A DNA stretch of 6,097 nucleotides, from positions 1 to 6,097 of the forward strand of contig JAJDCT010000078.1 of assembly GCA_029260695.1 (NCBI GenBank), in the 5' to 3' direction. The notes under the pieces are model-generated. The model was not told the origin of the DNA, did not search any database, and worked only from the letters and a program-made list of their open reading frames with translations. A program made the position numbers and the translations under genes. Positions 1 through 5,666 of the stretch are shown here, in pieces. This stretch comes from Phycisphaeraceae bacterium. GTDB taxonomy: Bacteria > Planctomycetota > Phycisphaerae > Phycisphaerales > Phycisphaeraceae. Each line of letters starts with the position of its first letter. Position 1 is the stretch's first letter.

Positions 1-603
1 AGGGGTCTGGCTTATATAAGAATTCAGGTGTTTGCTGCGGCTGAAATAGTACCAAGCCATAAGCGCCTGGTAGGGGATGGTCAGCACGATCACCGTGCCG
101 TAGACCAGAGCCGTGATCATGCGGACCAACCCGTCGGTCGACCCGAGGATTTCTGACAACTCGGGGTGCTGTTCGATGGTTTGTGCGTATGCGCCGGGTC
201 CTGCGAACTCGACGATCAGATTCCAGATGCAATAGATCACGATCACGGCCCCGAAACCGATCTGATTAAATCCAAGTAGACGAGGCCCGCTCAGATCCAA
301 TGCCCGCAGCAAGCGTCGGCCTTTGAATTCGTGGTACGCCACCGCGCCGAGCCCCAGTGTGATGAAGACCCCCAGGAGGCTGAACGACAACGGCAGGAAC
401 AGCGCGGACAGTGCCGCGAATATGCCGATGCTCCAGCCGTTGAATGTGGCGACACCGATCGCGAAATCGATCTTAGCCCGCCTGGTTTTTGCGCTGCGCA
501 GCGCCTCGAAGTGTTGTTGGTTCAACGGCCCGGCCGGCTGCCCGTCAGGCGTGTGGGGGTCGGGGTGTATGCCGTTGGGTTGGTGGTGTGCGGGTGTATT
601 CAT
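1..603 (-). CDS. Multi-pass membrane protein, function unknown (C-terminus cut by window edge)
   Basis: The reading frame is open from an ATG at 603 to the left edge without a stop, giving 201 residues of a 3'-incomplete gene. The first 45 residues are polar, rich in His, Pro and Gln, with no signal peptide. Hydrophobic stretches that look like membrane helices lie at about residues 47-69, 72-90, 112-133 and 163-186, so at least four passes are expected. A short basic loop (FKGRR, 93-97) sits between helices 2 and 3 and is probably cytoplasmic. The start is supported by AAGGA at 608-612, 4 nt upstream on the minus strand. The last residues seen (SRSKHL...) are hydrophilic, so the protein may end soon after the window edge. 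I recognise no catalytic motif or named family. It is transcribed away from the DUF2007-type gene at 867. Coding status is well supported; the function is unknown. Confidence 0.8.
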   Translation of the reverse strand, partial: MNTPAHHQPNGIHPDPHTPDGQPAGPLNQQHFEALRSAKTRRAKIDFAIGVATFNGWSIGIFAALSALFLPLSFSLLGVFITLGLGAVAYHEFKGRRLLRALDLSGPRLLGFNQIGFGAVIVIYCIWNLIVEFAGPGAYAQTIEQHPELSEILGSTDGLVRMITALVYGTVIVLTIPYQALMAWYYFSRSKHLNSYISQTP

Positions 604-866
604 ATCATCCTTATCGGCCGACTGGCAGGGGGATTACAGGCGGGAAACACTTCTTCGTGTGCCCCACTATGTGTAGTGAGCGTATACTCTTACATCCATC
701 CGTCGGCCAGCTTCATTGTGATGGAATTCTACAGGTATACAGCAATTTCAACAGAAAGCCCCTCCTTCATAGCTCTGGTTTGGACGTATGATGAAGTCAA
801 ACCCAAGCAATCAGGCCGTTATACTTTGATGGATCACACTCAATACTTGTCACGGAGACAGTAACC
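604..866. promoter_or_regulatory. Divergent intergenic region between membrane protein and DUF2007-type gene
   Basis: This 263-bp stretch separates two divergent starts and must hold promoters for both. It is more AT-rich than its flanks. It contains three TATAC-core sites that could be -10 elements: TATACT at 683-688, TATACA at 736-741 and TATACT at 820-825. None has a convincing -35 match at 16-18 bp. The 820-825 site is best placed for the plus-strand gene at 867, and the 683-688 site could serve the minus-strand gene at 603 when read in reverse. A small inverted repeat lies at 665-678. An open frame across 331-864 on the plus strand is an antisense shadow, not a gene. Confidence 0.4.
665..678. 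repeat. Short inverted repeat, possible operator
   Basis: CACTA at 665-669 and TAGTG at 674-678 form a perfect 5-bp dyad around a 4-nt centre (TGTG). It lies between divergent genes, 5 bp from a TATACT element at 683-688, a position typical of regulator-binding sites. At this length chance occurrence is quite possible, and no regulator is known. Confidence 0.25.
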
Positions 867-1136
867 ATGGCATCGAATACGGACCACCTGGAAGCATTGA
901 TCTCCACACCTAACGAGGGGCAAGCGGCGATGATCGTATCGGCGCTGAAAGACCGTGGCATCGACGCGGTTGCGGAAGGCGGTCTGACGGCGGGGTTTCG
1001 TGCCGAGACATTCGGTGAGGTAAAGATCATGGTCTGGCGTCACGACCTGGACCGAGCACGCCAAGCGCTTGCCGAATACCGCAACGCCGTGAGCGATATT
1101 GATTGGGATGAGGTGGATGTGGGGGAGGTGGAGTAG
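867..1136 (+). CDS. DUF2007-type putative signal-transducing protein
   Basis: A small soluble protein of 89 residues with no signal peptide or membrane segment. Residues 7-72 fit the DUF2007 fold (Pfam 'putative prokaryotic signal transducing protein'). Near the start is a strand followed by 'NEGQAAMIVSALKDRGIDA', matching the usual 'n..eA..v...L...GI.a' helix. Next comes a Gly/Ala-rich turn, then 'VKIMVWRHDLDRARQAL', matching the common 'v.V...d...A..iL' ending. After it sits a very acidic tail (SDIDWDEVDVGEVE, 76-89). The family's role is not established; it is often described as a small regulatory or ligand-binding module. The ATG is preceded by GGAGA at 854-858 with 8-nt spacing. The gene ends 33 bp from the stop of the convergent LRR gene and seems to stand alone. 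The family call rests on pattern memory and is fairly secure; the coding call is strong. Confidence 0.8.
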   Translation: MASNTDHLEALISTPNEGQAAMIVSALKDRGIDAVAEGGLTAGFRAETFGEVKIMVWRHDLDRARQALAEYRNAVSDIDWDEVDVGEVE

Positions 1137-1169
1137 CGGGGCTGTGTGCGGTACGGTATTGATTGTGGC

Positions 1170-3311
1170 TTATGGGTTATACGGTTGGGAGGGGCCGAAG
1201 TAACCGTAGCCACCGCCGGGGAGGCCGTAGCCACCGAGGGGCCCGTAGCTTCCCCATCTGGGTTGGTTGTGTTCGGTCCACAGCATGGGCCGTTCCTCGC
1301 GCAAGCGGTCGTACCCCGCCTCGGTCACCTTGGTATCTTCAAGGTAAACAGAGCTCAACTCCTCCATCTGGATGAGTATGTTGATGCAGTCGTCCGTCAC
1401 CTGTGTGCCGATCAGGCTAAGCGACGTCAGGTTTTTCAGGCCTGTCAGGTGAGCCAGGTGTTCGTCACGTATACCTGTCTGGCCCAGGTTCAACTGCCAC
1501 AATTGATCTAGCGGGCGCAGGTGCCGTAAGCCATCGCCGGTGATGGGTGCGCCGTGGAGGTTTAATTGTGTGAGGCCGAGCAGCGTGCCGACGTGGCGCA
1601 GGTGTTCATCTAGGATTTGGGTATTGATCAACTCCAAAGTGGCCAGTTCGGTTAGTGATCCGAGGTGTTGGAATCCAGAGCCGTCGATCGCACAATCCGA
1701 TAGGTATAAGCTCTCAAGCGCGTAAAGCCCCGCAAGGTGGCGCAGACCGTCGTCGGTGACGCCGGCTTCTTTCAGGTTCAGGGTCTTGAGGCGGACGAGG
1801 TCTTTGAGATGGATAAGACCACCGCTGGCTATCGCCGTCTTTCTTAACGAAAGATTTACAAGCCTGGTTAATCCGGCGAGGTGCGCAAGCCCTTCATCGC
1901 TGACATCCGTGTCGTCCAGAAGCAGCAACTCAAGACCGGCAAGGCCCTTGAGGTGGGCCAAGCCGCTGCCGGTTATTTTCGTGCCGGTCAGGTGCAGGAT
2001 TTCAAGTTGACTCACCGCCCCGATATGCCTTAACCCTTCATCGCCGATCGGTGACTCGCTGAAAAGGAGCGTGCGTAGTTCGGGGAGTTTCTTGAGGTGG
2101 GCAAGGTGCCTGTCTTCGCAGGCGGTTCTGCGTATGACCAAGGTGCCCATTGTTTTCGCCGAGTCCAGCGAAGAAAGAAAGCTGCCCTTCAGCGGGGTTT
2201 CCCAGATGTATAGCCGGTACATATCCGTCCCCGTGAGGATACGGCCCAGATCGTCGTCTGTGATGTTTGCGCTTGCGACACCCACAGAATCAAGCGGACT
2301 AAGCGGGGCGAGAGGCGGCAAGAGCGTCGGGTCTTTGACGTCGGAGGTGATATCGACCGAGTTATACTCATCCGTCATGAACGGCGGCATGACCTCGACG
2401 ACCGCCCCGGCGTCTTGGAGGTTTCTAATAGCCCGCGCCCGTGGTCCCCACAAGAAAAACAGGACCACGGCTGGTACGACGATTAGCAGCAAGGCGCTGG
2501 CCAACGTCCAACGGCGCAGCCGGATGACCCGATCTTTTTGGGCTGTGATTTGACCGCAGGGGAGCCGCAGAGCCTGTGGCTTCGCCGCGCGGACGCAGGC
2601 TCTGATGGCAATCACATGACCCACGATGCCAAAAAGAAAAACCAGGATCACGGCGATCTGTAGCGCGATTGCGACCGCCATCGCGCGCTGGAGCCACGGT
2701 ACGACGGTCGAGGGGATCGGCACTGCGAGGCCAACCAGGACAGATCCAAGAAGCACGCCGACCGCGAGCAGAAGGCTTCCGCGCCGCCATCTTCGGCAGA
2801 ACATCAACATGCACCGGGCTATCTCGCCGGACCGCCGGGCTCGGACATAACCCTTGGTCGCCAACAGGTCGGACAGTCCGGCCTTGATAAGCCGGCGGTG
2901 TAGCTGCCACAACAGATGGTCGGCCGCCCTGATGCCCATGCCAAACTCGATCTTGCCGTGGGCGCTCTTGATGGTTACGAACCCACCGAGGTAGGGCCAG
3001 CCCAGGAAGCGGACACCCGTGATGTCGTCGTAACAGATACGTCGTCGTCCGAAGCGGCCCCGGTACCATAGGCTGTGCGACCGCAGGATGAATCGTTCGC
3101 CATCAAATACCCAGGCGAATGCCGCCATCAGCGCGACAAAGATCGGACCCAATATCACCCCGGCGGCGTGGGTGTTCACCTCTTCGATTGTCATCTGGTC
3201 GTGTGGTGTCAGCAGGAGCGGCAAACTCCAGCCGATGGCAAATAAGGTCGGCATGCCGATGAACAACCACCGTATCCACCACGGGTATGTGAAGATGTAC
3301 TTGCGCTTCAT
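1170..3311 (-). CDS. Polytopic membrane protein with PH-like domain and 14 leucine-rich repeats
   Basis: A 713-residue integral membrane protein, probably a binding or sensing protein. Membrane helices are predicted at about 12-35, 50-69, 179-199, 210-236 and 269-289. The segment 69-141 looks like a bacterial PH-like (bPH, DUF304-style) domain: alternating strands, a basic GRFGRRR turn, the YDDITGV motif and a closing helix. Basic loops at 1-4, 137-177 and 237-268 fit the positive-inside rule, which puts the PH-like module in the cytoplasm and everything after helix 5 outside it. Residues 291-308 resemble the 'R..AI..L...GA.V' linker that I recall preceding LRRs in planctomycete proteins. Residues 331-666 contain 14 consecutive 24-residue units, the first three degenerate, with consensus L.HL..L..L..L.L..T.ITD.G. 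The tail (about 685-713) is rich in Gly, Tyr and Pro. GGGGA at 3319-3323 lies 7 nt upstream of the ATG. Ligand and partner are unknown. Confidence 0.9.
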   Translation of the reverse strand: MKRKYIFTYPWWIRWLFIGMPTLFAIGWSLPLLLTPHDQMTIEEVNTHAAGVILGPIFVALMAAFAWVFDGERFILRSHSLWYRGRFGRRRICYDDITGVRFLGWPYLGGFVTIKSAHGKIEFGMGIRAADHLLWQLHRRLIKAGLSDLLATKGYVRARRSGEIARCMLMFCRRWRRGSLLLAVGVLLGSVLVGLAVPIPSTVVPWLQRAMAVAIALQIAVILVFLFGIVGHVIAIRACVRAAKPQALRLPCGQITAQKDRVIRLRRWTLASALLLIVVPAVVLFFLWGPRARAIRNLQDAGAVVEVMPPFMTDEYNSVDITSDVKDPTLLPPLAPLSPLDSVGVASANITDDDLGRILTGTDMYRLYIWETPLKGSFLSSLDSAKTMGTLVIRRTACEDRHLAHLKKLPELRTLLFSESPIGDEGLRHIGAVSQLEILHLTGTKITGSGLAHLKGLAGLELLLLDDTDVSDEGLAHLAGLTRLVNLSLRKTAIASGGLIHLKDLVRLKTLNLKEAGVTDDGLRHLAGLYALESLYLSDCAIDGSGFQHLGSLTELATLELINTQILDEHLRHVGTLLGLTQLNLHGAPITGDGLRHLRPLDQLWQLNLGQTGIRDEHLAHLTGLKNLTSLSLIGTQVTDDCINILIQMEELSSVYLEDTKVTEAGYDRLREERPMLWTEHNQPRWGSYGPLGGYGLPGGGYGYFGPSQPYNP
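1314..2321 (-). repeat. Tandem array encoding 14 leucine-rich repeats of 24 residues
   Basis: The array codes for residues 331-666 of the LRR protein. Placing unit boundaries every 24 residues puts a Leu, Ile or Phe at position 1 of each unit with no insertion or deletion. Units 4-13 (403-642) are the clearest, for example LAHLKGLAGLELLLLDDTDV plus the SDEG ending. Units 1-3 keep the hydrophobic spacing but lose the HL.GL core, and unit 14 (643-666) is also weaker. The repeats are conserved in protein pattern rather than as identical DNA, which suggests old duplication followed by divergence. Confidence 0.85.
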
Positions 3312-3517
3312 GGTGGTTTCCCCACGGTGTCGCAGGCCGGCTTGGCTTCATCTCTATGATAAGCCATAACCCCGCCAGGCCGATAGCGGAATACGGGTTC
3401 GTCCCGCAATTGAGAGTCTATCCGTCGAAATCAGCAATAACGCTGCGCATTGGCGGCGCTTCGATGGGCATGTCAGCCTGCGTGCTATAGCCGGTGCGGG
3501 CTGGCGTGGCTGTTGTG
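3312..3517. promoter_or_regulatory. Intergenic region upstream of the LRR gene
   Basis: These 206 bp separate the stop of the NlpC/P60-like gene from the LRR start, enough for an independent promoter. Read on the minus strand, TATCAT at 3356-3361 is a possible -10 element (5 of 6 matches to the sigma-70 consensus), but no good -35 is visible. GCTATAGC at 3484-3491 is an 8-bp palindrome just downstream of the lipoprotein stop. I find no gene or strong terminator here. Confidence 0.3.
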
Positions 3518-4234
3518 CTATTGGGCGGGGGTTGGGGTCGAGTCGCGCCGGTATAGATAACTGCCCCCGTCACTACGGAAGACCATCACGCTGTCGGGGT
3601 TTTGTGTCCAGAGGTGTTCGCCGAGTTCGTGTGGCCAGAATATTTTCCGCGGCACTGCGGGGCGATCACCGGTGAAGCGCATCAGGAATTCGCTGACCCG
3701 GTTGGAGCACTGCAATCCGCCGGCGTCGGGCTCGAATGATTGTGTTGGGTCGTCGGGGTCCTGGCGTTCAAGCAGTATGGCGTGCAGGCGTTGGGCCTGG
3801 TCGGTGTCGAGTGACCACTGGAACACCTCCATGACCGGTTCGAGGCAGCCGTCACGTCGGTAGCGCCACCATTCGTTGACCGTGGCGGCGTTTGTTGTCA
3901 GCACGTCGTGTCGCCGAGCACGGGATGGGTCGTGTTGCTGGTATGTCCCGCCGGGGTCCCACATCAGGGTTTGTTTGCCCGGTGCGCTCAGGCGCAGCGC
4001 GGTGTGGTTGGAGAGGACTTTGCCGTAGCAGATGAAGACCTGGAGCTGGGCGGGTGAGTCGCTGGCGTTGCCGTTGCCCAGGCCGTTGTGTGCCGGAGCG
4101 TTGGGCTGGGTTTCTTGATTGTCTATAAGCGAGATCGGATCACCGCGCCAACCGGTTGGGATGGTGCCGGCGTGGTGGCAGCCTGCGCAGATCGTTAGGG
4201 ACAGCAGGAGGGTGGCGTGGGTGAAGCGTGTCAT
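3518..4234 (-). CDS. Lipoprotein resembling a permuted NlpC/P60 (YiiX-like) cysteine hydrolase
   Basis: A 238-residue protein with a lipoprotein signal peptide: a short charged start, a hydrophobic stretch at 7-16, then CAGC with the candidate lipidated Cys at 19. Cys at -3 is unusual for a lipobox. Residues 21-62 form a polar, Asn/Pro-rich linker. The remainder follows the order of circularly permuted NlpC/P60 or YiiX-like enzymes, with the catalytic His before the Cys. The His candidate is H77 in 'LSNHTALRL', which follows a strand 'VFICYGK'. The Cys candidate is C176 in 'GLQCSNRVSEFLMRF', the C-S-x-x-V-x-x-FL pattern of the nucleophile helix. 'WPHELGEHLW' (200-209) resembles the P..L...L motif that often follows. 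Members act on peptide or acyl bonds in the envelope, but the substrate here is unknown. No clear Shine-Dalgarno precedes the ATG; the signal peptide supports that start. Family assignment is by motif only. Confidence 0.72.
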   Translation of the reverse strand: MTRFTHATLLLSLTICAGCHHAGTIPTGWRGDPISLIDNQETQPNAPAHNGLGNGNASDSPAQLQVFICYGKVLSNHTALRLSAPGKQTLMWDPGGTYQQHDPSRARRHDVLTTNAATVNEWWRYRRDGCLEPVMEVFQWSLDTDQAQRLHAILLERQDPDDPTQSFEPDAGGLQCSNRVSEFLMRFTGDRPAVPRKIFWPHELGEHLWTQNPDSVMVFRSDGGSYLYRRDSTPTPAQ

Positions 4235-4288
4235 CGTGGGTATGTTAGCGTCTGTGGTCGGGCATGGGTTACGCCAAGCGACAGCCTC

Positions 4289-4305
4289 GGCGATCTGCGA
4301 TCGCC
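4289..4305. terminator. GC-rich hairpin between the HTH and lipoprotein genes
   Basis: GGCGATC (4289-4295) and GATCGCC (4299-4305) form a perfect 7-bp stem with a 3-nt loop. A second small hairpin, CCCG (4304-4307) and CGGG (4313-4316), overlaps it and could be an alternative fold. It lies in the 104-bp gap after the HTH stop at 4339 and before the lipoprotein start at 4234. There is no T-tract on either strand, so it may be a factor-dependent terminator, an RNA-processing structure or a dyad bound by protein. Confidence 0.35.
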
Positions 4306-4338
4306 CGCTAAACGGGTGAGATGTGTCTGGGTAGCACC

Positions 4339-4614
4339 CTAGCCTTGCGAGACCATGATCTGCATCGCGGCGGCGAGGTCGCTGAGCTTGGGCGGTGTCA
4401 TGCTGGCCTTGACCATGTCCAGATCGCTGCGCCTCACCATGCGGATCACGGCGCCGCCTGGGATTTTAAATGAATGGACCGGCAGGCTCTTGCGTTTGAC
4501 CAGGTTGCGGACCTGGGTCGTGGTCAGGCCCAGCTCGCCTGGGGTCAGGTGCAGCGCCACCGCGTCGCCCAGCCATCGTTTCCAAGATCCAAAGGTCATT
4601 GTCCTGCTGGCCAT
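4339..4614 (-). CDS. Small helix-turn-helix DNA-binding protein (HTH_17/excisionase-like)
   Basis: A 91-residue protein with no membrane segment. Residues 23-68 resemble the MerR-like HTH_17 or excisionase-type winged helix: 'LTPGELGLTTTQVRNLVKRK' covers the two helices, with the recognition helix about 32-41. 'SLPVHSFKIPG' is the turn into the wing, and 'IRMVRRSDLD' is the closing strand and helix, close to the usual '.R.vr.sdLe' ending. A Trp/Arg-rich lead (10-14) and a C-terminal helix (76-89) flank the domain and may mediate dimerisation. AGGAGA at 4619-4624 lies 4 nt before the ATG, so this start is preferred over Met6. The gene is separated by 104-125 bp from both neighbours, so it probably has its own transcript. 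No integrase or prophage gene is nearby, so an excisionase role is not supported. A role as a local transcription regulator is inferred. Confidence 0.75.
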   Translation of the reverse strand: MASRTMTFGSWKRWLGDAVALHLTPGELGLTTTQVRNLVKRKSLPVHSFKIPGGAVIRMVRRSDLDMVKASMTPPKLSDLAAAMQIMVSQG

Positions 4615-4739
4615 GGCGTCTCCTGTGTGCAGATCACGGTAGGCCGACCGCGTGTCCGTAGCGGTTTGGCCGGGCTGGTTTACTGTATCTGTGTTCGGCG
4701 GTTGGGAGGGTGTACGGCCTGCTTCGCGCGGGGGCAGGC
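4615..4739. promoter_or_regulatory. Intergenic region upstream of the HTH gene
   Basis: A 125-bp gap between the BamE-like stop and the HTH start. It begins, in transcription order on the minus strand, with the hairpin at 4717-4739 and ends with the Shine-Dalgarno of the HTH gene. A promoter for that gene is likely here, but I see no convincing -35/-10 pair. Confidence 0.3.
4717..4739 (-). terminator. Hairpin directly after the BamE-like gene
   Basis: GCCTGC (4717-4722) and GCAGGC (4734-4739) form a perfect 6-bp stem around an 11-nt GC-rich loop. On the minus strand the stem begins immediately after the TAA stop at 4740-4742, the usual place for a transcript end. No run of T follows, so intrinsic termination is uncertain; stabilising the mRNA 3' end is an alternative. 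Confidence 0.4.
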
Positions 4740-5063
4740 TTATCGGGCCGAAGCGCCGCGATTATCACGGCCCCGTACATTCGAGAAGCGATTCGCCTTG
4801 AAGATGCGGTCGTGGTGCCAAGCCGTCAGCTTCCCGTCCATCAGCAGGAGCAGGTACTGGTAGTTTTCCCCGTCTTGGTAGGTCAGCCGTTCCACTTCGC
4901 CATGGGATTTGCGGGCGTCCGGTGTGCCGAACCGGGCGATGATGCCCGAGCGATCCATGCCCACATACAGCTTGGATTCGTCGAATTGATTGTTGTCACA
5001 ACCCCCGACCAGGACGAAGAAGGCAATCGCGAGGCACGGGATGGCGGCTTGTCTGATCCTCAT
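4740..5063 (-). CDS. Small lipoprotein with BamE/SmpA-like domain
   Basis: A 107-residue exported lipoprotein. MRIRQ followed by a hydrophobic core (about 7-20) and the lipobox VGGC make Cys22 the lipidation site; D23 and N24 follow. In enterobacteria Asp at +2 favours inner-membrane retention, but this rule may not hold here. Residues 33-92 follow the BamE/SmpA/OmlA pattern: 'YVGMDRSGIIARFGTPD' matches the 'G.t..dV...lG.P' helix-turn motif, then 'ERLTYQDG', 'YQYLLLLMDGKLTAW' and a final strand. BamE is a member of the outer-membrane protein assembly complex, yet many small lipoproteins share the fold for other uses, so only the fold is claimed. The tail (95-107) is basic. GGAG at 5071-5074 lies 7 nt before the ATG. 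The gene begins 24 bp after the STAS gene ends, so the two are probably co-transcribed. Confidence 0.78.
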   Translation of the reverse strand: MRIRQAAIPCLAIAFFVLVGGCDNNQFDESKLYVGMDRSGIIARFGTPDARKSHGEVERLTYQDGENYQYLLLLMDGKLTAWHHDRIFKANRFSNVRGRDNRGASAR

Positions 5064-5087
5064 GGCTCGGCTCCGAGTCGTCCCGTA

Positions 5088-5456
5088 TTACGCCGCATGC
5101 TCTGCCGGATCGGTGCCATCATCCAATTGATCGACCGATGCGATCAGGGGGATGTGGGTGGTCAGGCCCGTGATCTTCAGCAGTTCCTCGACACTCCGCT
5201 GACAGCCCGCAAGCATCAGCTTCCCGCCGCTCTTGTCGATCTCGATCAGGAACGTCACCAGCGACCCGATGCACGCCGAGTCGATAAAGTCGACGCCGGC
5301 CATGTCGATCACGAAGCGGACGCACCCGGTCTGCTCTCGGTAGGCTCGGAGGGTCCCAAGCAGGTGGTCCGCCTCCAGGCTGGTCAGCATCGGTTTGTCG
5401 ACCGCCAAGACCGCCAGGTCGCCACGCTGTTCGATCGGTATGTCATACGAATCCAT
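5088..5456 (-). CDS. STAS-domain anti-sigma factor antagonist
   Basis: A 122-residue cytoplasmic protein consisting of one STAS domain (about 5-108) with an acidic tail. It belongs to the SpoIIAA/RsbV family, whose members bind anti-sigma kinases and release the sigma factor and are switched by phosphorylation of a conserved Ser. The site is visible as 'VDFIDSACIGSLV', with Ser60 after Asp59. The next residue is Ala rather than the common Ser or Thr, and Cys-Ile-Gly replaces the usual Gly-Leu-Gly. 'GGKLMLAGCQRSVEELLKIT' matches the typical 'g..l.l.....v...l...gl' segment. The ATG at 5456 is chosen because AGGGAGG precedes it by 5 nt; an upstream in-frame TTG at 5498 has no such site and would add 14 non-conserved residues. 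No RsbW-type kinase, PP2C phosphatase or sigma factor lies in the window, so partners are unknown. It probably shares a transcript with the BamE-like gene. Confidence 0.9.
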   Translation of the reverse strand: MDSYDIPIEQRGDLAVLAVDKPMLTSLEADHLLGTLRAYREQTGCVRFVIDMAGVDFIDSACIGSLVTFLIEIDKSGGKLMLAGCQRSVEELLKITGLTTHIPLIASVDQLDDGTDPAEHAA

Positions 5457-5461
5457 GTCGG

Positions 5462-5468
5462 CCTCCCT
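5462..5468 (-). promoter_or_regulatory. Strong ribosome binding site fixing the STAS start
   Basis: On the minus strand this reads AGGGAGG, a near-consensus Shine-Dalgarno, 5 nt before ATG 5456. It argues against the longer TTG-initiated form. Confidence 0.75.
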
Positions 5469-5537
5469 GAACCCGCCGCCCGGCTTGACCGTTCTCAAGA
5501 CGGGGCACGCGGCTAATGTTGTTATCGGCGGATCGGG

Positions 5538-5564
5538 CCGGGGACTGTAACGGGAGTTCCCCGG
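5538..5564. repeat. GC-rich inverted repeat between divergent promoters
   Basis: CCGGGGA (5538-5544) and TCCCCGG (5558-5564) form a perfect 7-bp stem. Two further pairs (CT with AG) can form if T5557 bulges out, leaving an 8-nt loop. There is no adjacent T-tract, and the position in front of both genes makes an operator or a 5'-leader structure of the STAS transcript more likely than a terminator. Confidence 0.35.
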
Positions 5565-5660
5565 GCTGCAGTGGGTCTAGGCCGTATGACCGGCGTAACC
5601 AGACATGAAGACCGGTGCGGGAAAACACGATAAATCAGATAGCTCACTTTTTCTTATACC

Positions 5661-5666
5661 AGGGAG
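5661..5666 (+). promoter_or_regulatory. Ribosome binding site deciding the coiled-coil start
   Basis: AGGGAG ends at 5666. An ATG at 5667 touches it directly, while the in-frame ATG at 5673 has the usual 6-nt spacing, so 5673 is taken as the start. Confidence 0.65.

Noticed and set aside
331..864. Plus-strand open frame of 177 codons
   Set aside because: Its first half is antisense to the membrane protein gene at 1-603, which has a good start, ribosome site and clear membrane helices. The translated product has no recognisable pattern.
2071..2553. Plus-strand open frame of 160 codons
   Set aside because: Antisense to the LRR gene; the translation is a Ser/Arg-rich shadow with no domain.
2425..3069. 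Minus-strand open frame of 214 codons inside the LRR gene
   Set aside because: It is an out-of-frame shadow rich in Arg and Pro, without its own ribosome site; the overlapping frame encodes the membrane helices and PH-like segment.
4297..4304. GCGATCGC octamer, identical to the cyanobacterial HIP1 element
   Set aside because: I noticed only this one copy in the window, and it is part of a larger hairpin; the gene content does not suggest a cyanobacterium.
4339..4614. HTH gene as a phage excisionase or an antitoxin
   Set aside because: There is no integrase, attachment-site repeat or toxin-like partner within the window.
5457..5498. Longer STAS protein beginning at a TTG at 5498
   Set aside because: The added 14 residues are not part of the domain and would run through the AGGGAGG site that serves ATG 5456.
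4710..5516. Plus-strand open frame of 268 codons
   Set aside because: It lies antisense to the STAS and BamE-like genes, both with family motifs and ribosome sites. Long antisense frames are expected in GC-rich coding DNA.
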